From the NCBI GenBank assembly GCA_933228895.1, contig OW121848.1:134744615-134808614 (forward strand): a stretch of 64,000 nt of DNA, in the 5' to 3' direction. Below are positions 55,804 through 64,000 of the stretch, in pieces (the first letter of the stretch is position 1; every line of letters starts with the position of its first letter). The notes under the pieces were generated by a model. It was not told the origin of the DNA. It did not search any database and saw only the letters and a program-made list of their open reading frames with translations. The position numbers and the translations under genes were made by a program. The DNA comes from Platycnemis pennipes (Eukaryota; Arthropoda; Insecta; Odonata; Platycnemididae).

Positions 55804-55983
55804 ATCTGTGTATTTGCTATGGTCATTTTTGTAGAGAAAAGTGACTGTCCAAAATGAGAGATTGTCACTTCCAGTTGTGTTAATAAAAAAAAACCTTGTG
55901 ACATCACTGAATTGGCATGTGTGCGCACACATAGCGCTATAGCATGTCCTTCTATTTCCATCCAGCATAATGGTTCATAATCA
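55804..55983 (+). repeat. copia 3' LTR
   Basis: CATTTTTGTAGAGA, GAGAGATTGTCACTTCC, TGTTAATAAAAAAAAACCTT and TATAGCATGTCCTTCTATTT match the 5' LTR at 45646-45805. It carries an extra GTGCGCACACATAGCGC. The two LTRs are well diverged, so the insertion is old. Confidence 0.75.
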
Positions 55984-55989
55984 AGACAA

Positions 55990-57280
55990 GAAAATGTTCT
56001 TGTTTACCAGCTTTAAACATTTTTCCTCCCCAATTTCCAGACAAAGCTCATACTCTCTAAAGTGCATTTCACAGAGCATGTTATTTGATCAATATAACTG
56101 ATTAAAATGGAAGCAAATCACACTGTTTCCACCACTTTGTTAAAGTGTGCAACTAAAATTCAAAGTACACAAATGCATATACCCTAGCCCTTTCCTTAGC
56201 TTCCTCCAAATGCCACAGGCAAAACAAAGAAACCCCACCAGATTGAACAGTTGGTTGTGCACAGTTCAATTACAAACAACATTACTCACCCAAAAAAAGT
56301 GGTGGTATCCCTGGTCATGGGCTGGAAGATCACGGACTGAAATCTGGTTGATTCATCCAGACTACTTGGCAGAATGAGTTTCATGATAACATGTTTAGTA
56401 GGGGTCTTGAACAGCAAAAGCCACAGATCCTGAGAAAATGAATTGCACATGAGTTATAATTTATTTTCAACCCTAAAAATCACTTCCTCGGTAGTTAACA
56501 GTGTTAACATGCATACCATTCATTTAAACCTGTATTGCTCTCAAAATATTAGAGTGTATGCACCAATAGCCAACCAGTAATAGAAAAAAATAAAACCAAG
56601 AAAATACCACAGTACTTATGTAGAAATTACCCTAATATTCATATGCTGTGGTGGGGATGGGAAATTTCAGATAATCGTCTAATGTGAACCCTATGGCAGG
56701 AGGTAAATTTGATGCTAGGCAGCACTGACAATATGGTGGATACATGAAACCTAACTAACACTGCTTGTGCTCAAGGAACGCAACTTTTTATCCATTAACA
56801 TCCATCAGGGCTTTTTTCTATTGCTATTTTTAACATCGTAAGGTGATTTAATTTGTTTTAGAAGTGCAATGCATTCAATAAACCTATTGCTTAATGAAAA
56901 TCAGTAATTTAGTAGTAAAATGATTGTTGTTGCATAGTGGCTAATATCTGATATAAGACCAGCTGGATTTTGGATGGTTTTTTTGTTGTCACTTTGCTTA
57001 TTAGGCTGGTATTTGTGTTAAGATCATAAGTCTCTCATTTTTCCACTTAAATATGATTATCATTCAGTACCTGACCACTGACAGGTTACTGGTGCAAAAT
57101 GCTGGTCGGAAATTGGTGCAATGATGCGATTGCTTTTGCTGGCAAAAAAATATTTTGTAGAAGATATAATTAATGCTATATATGAAGTTTGTAGTGGAGC
57201 CAAAATATGATAAACACAGAGGAAATACAATATTCCTCATGCAACTTTTATGGGCAAATTAAAGGAAAAAAGCTCCTTGG
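55990..57280. other. AT-rich intergenic, nothing recognised
   Basis: A 76-residue frame at 56147-56377 has no motif. Confidence 0.4.
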
Positions 57281-57282
57281 AT

Positions 57283-57328
57283 GCCAGAAATTTCTGGCGC
57301 CCTTTGGGAACACTAAAGTGTTCCCAAA
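57283..57328. repeat. two adjacent perfect palindromes
   Basis: GCCAGAAATTTCTGGC (57283-57298), then TTTGGGAACACT-AA-AGTGTTCCCAAA (57303-57328, 12-bp stem with a 2-nt spacer). Confidence 0.85.
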
Positions 57329-57516
57329 CAATTTTAACTGTTGAAGAAAGTAAGCCTATAATTATCGAACTTTGGATATATTGATGGTACCAAGGCCTAA
57401 CTCATAAAGGTCCGAGTTCAGTTTTGGTAACGTACTTTTATTTTGCCCTCCACAGTTGAGTCTTTCAGAGGTAGGCTATGCATTTGTTTTTCTTTAAAGA
57501 TAAAGAATAACCTTGT

Positions 57517-57688
57517 TTAACCCTTTCGCTGCTGTGAACGTACCTAGCATGATTGCAATGTAGGCTACTGTGAACGTACCTACCTTTTCAATCTCCCTCT
57601 AGAACTTTCACTTTTCCACCGCATGTGACAAGTTCTCGCACTCCAGAAACCTAGGTTTCCAGAAAGTGAGCAACAGCGAAAGGGTTAA
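57517..57688. mobile_element. piggyBac-type MITE, 164 bp, TTAA-flanked
   Basis: TTAA (57517-57520), CCCTTTCGCTGCTG..., ...CAGCGAAAGGG, TTAA (57685-57688). The TIR CCCTTTCGCTG and TTAA TSD are piggyBac characters. Two CTGTGAACGTACCTA direct repeats lie 42 bases apart inside. Non-coding. Confidence 0.88.
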
Positions 57689-57699
57689 CATATGATTGA

Positions 57700-58020
57700 A
57701 TGTATATGTACAAACCTATTTTATATCTCATATCATCCGATAATCCTACTATATATTGAATACCCTATGCTTCATTATTTATTACGTACCTACCTACCCT
57801 ATTTTTCATTATTTTGCAGGACAAAAATCTCCAAGGTCTTTGGTAGAAGGTTAAGATCAAAAATGGAAAGTTATTCTAACCAAGAAAGTTACTGAATTCA
57901 GTTAAAGAAATAATAAAAAAAGATGAAAGGCCAAGTCTATTTACTGAAGGAAGACCTGGTAGAAAGTGACTGCATCTTTTTTTTAAGAACCATCCAGATG
58001 TCCTTTAGCTCAATATCTGT
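57700..58020. other. AT-rich intergenic, nothing recognised
   Basis: A 67-residue frame at 57692-57895 lacks motifs. Confidence 0.4.
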
Positions 58021-58024
58021 CAAT

Positions 58025-58075
58025 CCCCTGAATAACTTACCAATCAGTTACCAGATTGGTTAGGTTATTCAGGGG
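58025..58075. repeat. 51-nt hairpin at the SINE 3' end
   Basis: CCCCTGAATAAC-T-TACCAATC and GATTGGT-TAG-GTTATTCAGGGG form an almost perfect stem. The right arm is the SINE terminus; the left is an inverted copy of it. Confidence 0.8.
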
Positions 58076-58360
58076 AGGCGACCGACAGCTGAGGTCATTT
58101 GCACCATTTAGGATAGGTGGGTAATGGTAGGAGTTTTCAGGGAAGGGAGGATGGGTGGAGTGAACCCCGGCATCGGCATTAGCCTACTCTTAACGAAAGG
58201 CGTCAAGGGGACGACGGCTTAACGTCCCATCCGACTGACGGAGTACTGTGGGGACCGGTATTCCACCGAAAAATCCGCCACTACCGGGAGTCGAACCCGG
58301 GCCCTCGGGACGGGAGGCCAGTACTCTAGCCACCACACCAACCCGATCCCCACCTGGGGG
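58055..58360 (-). mobile_element. tRNA-derived SINE, copy 3
   Basis: Minus-strand head GGATCGGGTTGGTGTGGTGG, CTAGAGTACTGGCCTCCCGT and CCCGAGGGCCCGGGTTCGAC TCCCGG gives A box, B box and a paired T-arm. The body matches copies 1 and 2 (CACTCCACCCATCC, GACGTTAAGCCGTCGTCCCC, TAATGCCGATGCCGGGGTTC). The least decayed of the three, lacking about 30 bp beside the head-proximal CCGGT landmark. A 2.1-kb transposon abuts its 5' end. Confidence 0.88.
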
Positions 58361-58365
58361 GTCAT

Positions 58366-60492
58366 TCTGTAACTGCCTACCGATCGGTACGGTGGCCTCC
58401 AGTCGGTTGGGACGGCCAACCGACTCCGACGGAAGGGACGAGAGATTCTGTAAGCACCCGATCGGTGAGCCGGCGAATTCTAGTCGGTGGGTGACGGTGA
58501 ATCCTACCGACAGGCTTGAGCTGTCGGTACGGGAGAAGTTAGTCGGTTCAAGATTAATCTATGTGAAGAAATCATTTAATTTCCTGCGAGAAGGTCATCA
58601 AAAATTCATAGTGATGATAAGGCTCAATTAGCAAATCATTCTAAGGTAGTAGTTCATTAATTGTACATCTTATAATGAAATGTGCATCGTCTAATGAAAG
58701 AAGTAACTTCGGAACAAATTTTTCTGTTTTCTACATCCACTTATGCCGAAAATAGTAAGATAATCGAAATAGTGTAAATAGTACAATACATCTTCCACGA
58801 GTTGTCCGAATTAAGTTGTTACCAGTCATTGAGCGATTTTTAGGCTAGTGAATCTCCTTGCGTAGTCGTTGATTCTCTTTGAGGTCATACTTTCTAAGAA
58901 CTTTTGTGAAATTCTGCACTCCTACGTAAAAATATCAGTTGAAAAATAGCTTGAGTGAAGTATTATGCCTAATTAGGCATAATTCTTAAATGATGACATA
59001 CTAATGATTTAAATCAACAGGAAGAATTCTGGTATAGTACTAATATGAAACATGTTACTAAAACAAGTATTTTATTAATAAAATAGGTATTTCCTCGAGC
59101 AGGTACCTAATTTAACAATATAACGTTGATGCTTTACTGTTTTTGCATATACTTGCGAACTTCACCTAATTATTGGATGTGATTATTGACAACATACGTC
59201 AATCACTCGTATTTTTACTATTTACAACAATGATTCAAGCTCACTCAAGATTCACTCATTCCTATAATTCAACTCTATGTCTTACCTATGTCATTTACAT
59301 TCCAATCCTTGCGAACTTCCTAATATCTTCGGTCCGGAAAACACTGTCAAGGGTTAAGGAATACTATGACACAGTAGACGATACGTTTACGCTAGTAATA
59401 AGATTTATTCCGATTTCTTATACATAGACATGTGTGAGAATAAGATAAACTGACATGCACGTTCAATAACACAGACATAATAAGTTCACTCATCCACTAA
59501 TTACCCATTCAGAAGAAAGTAATGCAATAAGTGACTGTAACGGAAAAGAAATAAAATAATTCCAATCTCCGTACACGGACGGTGTAGAAGACACGAACTC
59601 AATGATGCTGCAATAATAATTAGTAATGTGTCCAGTAAATCAAACCACTCAAGATAGGGCAGGCACCATCTGAAAAGAGAAGATGATCAAAGTTAGTGAA
59701 ATTCACTTTGGGTGCCAAGAATCGTAAACCGTCAAAATTAAATTAAGTACTCAGTTGCGTTGATTGAACTTGCAATGATAAAATATTCTATGAAAACATA
59801 ATGGTAGCAGGGAAATACCATTAGACGAATGCAATACTCATCTTGAAACACCAGATATACTTAGGATGTTATGATAAAATACAATCGTGAAAAAATAACT
59901 AACAAAGAATGCATTGAATTAAACTATAACTGGTGCAAATATCAAGCTAAATGCACCGCACGAATCTAATCGCAAACAGTACTTCATAAACCAGATAAAT
60001 CTTGACTGTGATTGAGTTCCACATATTAACAGAGCGAGTTTTACTACATGCATTACAATGATAATAAATAAGTTTCATTAATTTGTAATATTATTCACTC
60101 CGCATTTGCCATTGAATTAAATTGTTGAACATATGACTAGATGCAAAATAATTTGGGTTTACCTACCTCTCTCCTTCAATGATGCCATGGGACAAACAGC
60201 TGTTTACTTCCTGCCGTGGCAATCGAATCTTCAACTGTTCTCTCTTCTCTCTTCATCTGTTTCCTCTTTCCCCATTGGTGAAAATGAAATACGTCATCAA
60301 TCTTCGACGACTGAAGATACACGGGGCGGATACGTCACCTTACCGACTGGAAAGTCACCGACTTGCTTACAGAATCCCTTGCTGGGGCTCCGTCGGTGTC
60401 GGAGGTCCAGTCGGTACGGAAACTTCACCGATCGGTTGGACTCCGAGCGCAACCGATCGGTACGGAATCAAGGAAATACAGAATGACCCCCC
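58366..60492. mobile_element. unclassified 2.1-kb DNA transposon with CGATCGGT/AGTCGGT-array ends
   Basis: Outer ends GGGGGGTCATTCTGTA and its inverse TACAGAATGACCCCCC. CTG adjoins both if the TIR starts with five G (possible 3-bp TSD). Inside each end, about 200 bp is GC-rich with repeated ACCGATCGGT, AGTCGGT and TACCGAC, and both ends have a second ATTCTGTAAGCA about 110-130 bases in. The centre (58.6-60.3 kb) is AT-rich with frames of up to 84 residues that show no transposase motif. Non-autonomous or of unknown class. Confidence 0.75.
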
Positions 60493-60499
60493 TGATTGG

Positions 60500-61375
60500 T
60501 AAAAGGACCTTAAGGGCTTAAAAATTTTTATGAGACCCAAGGCAGTGGTAGGCAACCTCATACCATATATATGCCTCGCAGTTGTTTGTTACTGCACCTT
60601 GATAGTGACAATGTCTTGCCGAAACCTGAGTCGAAGTAATAAACTTATCGTAGAAATTTACAAAGTATTTCTGTGATAATGCTGTCTGTCACACATTTCC
60701 ACAAATTATCACCTGATACGTTAAAATCAGCACAAAAGGTATGAAACGAAATGTTGGCAACTTGAATTTTAGGTTCAACCATCTTAAATACGGAGCACTT
60801 TCTCAAGGAATTACAAAATGAGACGAAAAAACGCTTATTGGCTCTCCTCTATAAAATAGACCATCTAGCCCTGAGTGAGAAAAAAATACAAGTGAAAAAA
60901 ATAAGTGAGATTTTGATAAGCGATTCAAACACACCACTTTTTCCTACCATTTATGTGGGTACTATATGACCCCTTGGTTACTTTTTCGAGATAATCCTGA
61001 TGGCTTCAAACACAGCCCCTCTGGGTTCAATTAATTAGGATGCAGTTGCAGTTTGCTTGGATCCAACAAACAATAACAGCAAATACTGCCTTTCTCAAAA
61101 TAATCCGTTAAATACGCTGTTACTCAAAAGACTTCTATTATCGATGTTCATTTGTCAGTTCTTCTTGCGCTCGCGTCGCTCCGCTTTAAAATGTATTTTT
61201 AGCCCGGTTAGTCCGTTTAGTCCAGGTTAGTTGGTTTAGTTTGTCCCCTTCGTCTACCGAACCCGTCCTAAGCTAAAGAAGCCTAGGCTTCTCTTCGTGT
61301 CACGTTTGCGCCTTCGGATGCGAGTGGCTGTTCTTTTCTTCTGAAGAAGTTGTACTCCTTTAAACTCCAAGACTA
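60500..61375. other. intergenic, nothing recognised
   Basis: AT-rich to 61.14 kb, then 61.14-61.35 kb is a moderately GC-rich stretch (CTTGCGCTCGCGTCGCTCCG) that could be leader sequence of the copia fragment that follows. Confidence 0.35.
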
Positions 61376-61379
61376 CCCA

Positions 61380-62105
61380 GACATGGAGGCCTACGACAAC
61401 GGTGTGATGTCACTTGTTCATAAATTGTCAGATATGAACTACGAGATCGGCGATGAACTTATGGTTTAACCTCTGAATGGCTAAGTTAGTCTTAGCGGAT
61501 TCAGAAAATTAATTAGCATATGACGCGCTTGCAAATTCCCTGAACAACTGTGGAAAAATTAACGTCCGCATTTGTTAAATCCGTCAAGTCGAGGTATTTA
61601 TCAGAGGATGCTCGTCGAAAGGAAATCAAGGCTGAAGCAGTAGCCTTGATGGTGAAGAATTACTGGAAGCAGCAACACAGCCGAACCCCTTGCTGAAGAC
61701 ACAGTGGTATTCAACAACTTCCAGGAGATACAATGCAGCAAGTGCTAGAAATTTGGTCACAAAGGTTCCGAATGCCGTACCATCATGAGGAAGACCCACG
61801 GGCCTCGAGACAGCAGCAGCCAACATCCCCGTGACTTCAAGCAGAAAGTTTCAGCAGACAGCCTTGGGTGCATCTTTGAGAAAAATCGGTTGGTGTTTGG
61901 TCTCAGGTTGCACTGAAGATATGTTCAACCAACGACATTTGCTTAATGACTTTCAAATCTAAGATGGTTCAACTGTAAGTGTTGCTAATATAATACTTAA
62001 GCTTGTAAAAGAATCGGAATGTCATATGTTGTGTTTATTATGCCGCTATTGCAGTTAATAACGAATTGTTGGTGTCTGGTCTTTCTGCAAATATATTATC
62101 AGTAT
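61380..62105 (+). pseudogene. second copia fragment: gag and start of protease
   Basis: AYDNGVMSLVHKLSDMNYEI GDELMV is the gag block, followed after stops by LTSAFVKSVKSRYLSEDARR and a zinc knuckle QCSKC.KFGHKGSECR (CX2CX4HX4C intact apart from an in-frame TAG). In the protease start, LVSGCTEDMFNQRHLLNDFQ, the catalytic Asp of LDSGCT is Val. A different family from the 45.6-56.0 kb copia (SGCTEHM-type versus SGASSHV-type). No LTR found; the fragment stops near 62105. Confidence 0.8.
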
Positions 62106-62189
62106 CCAAAATACACTTCTTGACACTCCATGCTTACCTTCTCAGATGGTAATGACTACTTTTCATGCTTTTTTGAAATGTTTTTATTA

Positions 62190-63765
62190 TTTTTTCAACA
62201 CTGCTTTATCAAGGAACTTATGAGGCATTCTGCTCCTACTAATGATCTCAGAAATGGTCTACCCCAGTGTTTTCTAGTTTGAGATCCCAGGTGGTTCAGC
62301 TACGCCACAGATATATTGCCTCCAAAAGTGTGGATGATAAAAGTGCCTGGGGACAGCTTAAGACAGCATACAGTAATTTCTTAAGTCATTCAAAATGCAA
62401 TGTTGATTCAAATTTTTTAAGCAATGCTACTAACCACAATAAGGCTGCTTGGCAAGTATATAATCAATAAGGGAACTGGTCGTTCCAGATGTGCTTCTGA
62501 CTCCCCATCTCATCTGATAGTCTAAACAAGTTTTTCATAAATTCGATCTCAGACCTTCGGTCTCCAATTCCTGCAAACTCAACCCACAACACTTCTATGG
62601 GCTTTCTTAAGAATTTTCCATGTACCACTTTCCCCTTTAAATGGTAATGGGTGACACCTGACGAGATCAGAATCATTATCAACTCCTTAAAATGGTACAA
62701 TAGCTCAGATGTACCTATATCGGTTATCAGACAACTTAATGAAAAGCTAGGTAATGTAATTAATGAACCCCTTGCTTAAATTTTGAACTCTTGCTTCCAT
62801 TCAGGTATCTTACTCAAATCACAGAATATATCTAAAACCTTCCCTATCTATAAAAAGGGGGATAAAACCTTGCCTTCCAACTACAGGCCTATCTATAATT
62901 CCTGTCAATGGAAAAATTTTTGAAAAGGCAATCAAGGATCAGTTGTATGTACAATCAGTTGAAACTCATAGTTTATTTTCTTCTTCCCAATTAGGTTTCC
63001 GGAAAGGCCATTCCACCACTTCAACTGTAGAACCTGCTGTTAAATCAATACTAGATGCATTCCAAGAAAAATCACGTATTGCCATAACTGCCTGTGACCT
63101 TCCCAAAGCTTTTGTTGTGTTTCACACCCAACTCTTCTTCAAAAACTTCACTTCTATGGTATCAGTAATCTCAAGTTTCAACTCATGGAATCATATATTT
63201 CAGATCATTCCCAATGTGTTTACATCAATATTAATCCATTTTATTATTAATCCATTATCCATTATTAAGCATTTCTTATCGTGTACCCCAAGGCTTAGTT
63301 CTAGGGCCTCTTTTATCTCTCATCTTGATAAATGACATACCATCAAATATTTCTTGTAAATCCTTACTTTATGCTGAATACACCACCTTCATCCATAATT
63401 CAAATATTCTGTCACCAGCACCACATCTAAGTTGATAATGTCTGAAGCGTCTAAATGGTTCTCTGCCAATGGCCTAGTTTTAAACAACAACAAAACCCAA
63501 TCGCTTGCTTTCTCCTTAAGTACTACAGCAAGTTCAAATGACACCATCAAGCTGCTTGGCTTTGAACTGGATCCCAAATTAAGATGGGAACCTCATGTAT
63601 CAGCCACTCTAGGTAAACTATTGAATGCACAGTACATGTTACACAAACTTTAAATATTGATCCCAAAAGAATACCTTACCCCGACAAGCCTTGCCTTCTT
63701 TCACTGCCACATGAACTATGGAATTGAGCTATGAGGCCTATCTTCATCCTCCATATGTCTATTTA
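62190..63765 (+). pseudogene. LINE reverse transcriptase relic (CR1/jockey-like)
   Basis: 62267-62470 reads HRYIASKSVDDKSAWGQLKT then AAWQVYNQ, typical of the segment before the RT. Next come KTFPIYKKGDK, NYRPI.IIPVNGKIFEKAIK (RT block 1), QLGFRKGHSTTSTVEPAVKS, CDLPKAF (first palm Asp block, Asp changed), SYRVPQGLVLGPLLSLILIN in a shifted frame, SLLYAEYTTF (YADD decayed to YAEY), ASKWFSANGLVLNNNKTQSL and IKLLGFELDPKLRWEPHVSA. The end is FFHCHMNYGIEL. A distinct family from the 6.0-7.3 kb LINE. Frameshifts and lost catalytic Asp residues show it is dead. Confidence 0.85.
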
Positions 63766-63769
63766 AAGT

Positions 63770-64000
63770 TAGAGTTGTTTATTTCTCCCACCCTAGGGAC
63801 CATTGTAAGCCTCTTTTTACCAAGCTCGGTATTTTGACCCTTTACTGCATGTATATAATGAAATGTCTTTGTAATGTAGGGAGGGATGTGGGGAGGACGG
63901 GGTAATTGGAACAAGATAAAAGCATCTTTATTTTGTCAGGGTATAACAAGCACACTACATGCATGATTTAAAAATATTTTTTTCTGCTTTAATAAGAGTA
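63770..64000. other. end of window, nothing recognised
   Basis: AT-rich with a short G-rich run (63880-63902). It may include the 3' part of the preceding LINE. Confidence 0.35.

Larger units (their letters stand above)
45646..55983 (+). mobile_element. Ty1/copia retrotransposon, 10.3 kb with multiple nested insertions
   Basis: Related LTRs at 45646-45805 and 55804-55983, a PBS-like sequence after the first, and gag, protease, integrase, RT and RNase H in copia order on the plus strand. Removing the recognised insertions leaves about 5 kb, the usual copia size. The inserts are a piggyBac (46428-49367), solo LTR A (50473-50771), solo LTR B with a foldback inside (50960-51421), a MITE (52507-52730), a hAT (52762-54139) and a partial piggyBac (54406 to about 55589). 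Coding is broken by many stops. No host TSD is evident. Confidence 0.85.

Noticed and set aside
58219..58631. Frames of 66 and 127 residues
   Set aside because: They cross SINE copy 3 and the CGATCGGT array, so they are repeat artefacts.

Overview
The window is nuclear DNA from an arthropod, most likely an insect. The only host gene I recognise is a spliced structural cuticle gene (TATA box, three exons, poly(A) signal). Almost everything else is intergenic DNA crowded with transposable elements of kinds typical of large arthropod genomes: RTE and CR1/jockey-type LINEs, Penelope-like, Ty1/copia, piggyBac, hAT and mariner elements, MITEs and tRNA-derived SINEs. The cuticle protein resembles the 'cuticle protein 6/8' type of hemimetabolous insects, so a hemimetabolous insect is my guess; I cannot name a species from sequence alone.

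Layout. 0.5-1.6 kb: a LINE 3' fragment with a 24-bp target-site duplication (TSD) and a broken mariner inside it. 2.1-8.1 kb: a decayed RTE retrotransposon split by two insertions, first a 2.3-kb block holding a Penelope-like GIY-YIG fragment and a minisatellite (3.3-5.6 kb), then a CR1/L2-like LINE (6.0-7.3 kb). 10.0-10.6 kb: a second RTE 3' copy. 12.7-13.2 kb: a hammerhead-like Penelope terminal motif and a tRNA-SINE. 14.1-17.4 kb: the cuticle gene. 17.5-44 kb: mostly anonymous AT-rich DNA with purine-rich and CpG-rich patches, scattered SINE, RTE and tRNA-like fragments, a TA-flanked MITE (28.1 kb), a 180-nt hairpin (32.6 kb) and a perfectly flanked hAT MITE (40.5 kb). 44.1-45.4 kb: an inverted-repeat element with GGCCAT-rich ends.

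45.6-56.0 kb is the most structured region: one Ty1/copia retrotransposon opened by at least six later insertions. These are a 2.9-kb piggyBac in gag, a 299-bp solo LTR, a second solo LTR that itself contains a 272-bp Penelope-like foldback (11-bp TSD), a TAA-flanked MITE, a 1.38-kb hAT with a perfect 8-bp TSD, and a truncated second piggyBac. The foldback loop is a 54-bp copy of the host copia integrase region.

57.5-64 kb: a TTAA-flanked MITE, a third tRNA-SINE abutting a 2.1-kb unclassified DNA transposon whose ends are arrays of CGATCGGT/AGTCGGT motifs, a second copia gag-protease fragment, and another LINE reverse-transcriptase relic. All element ORFs are broken by stops or frameshifts, so only the cuticle gene looks functional at the protein level.
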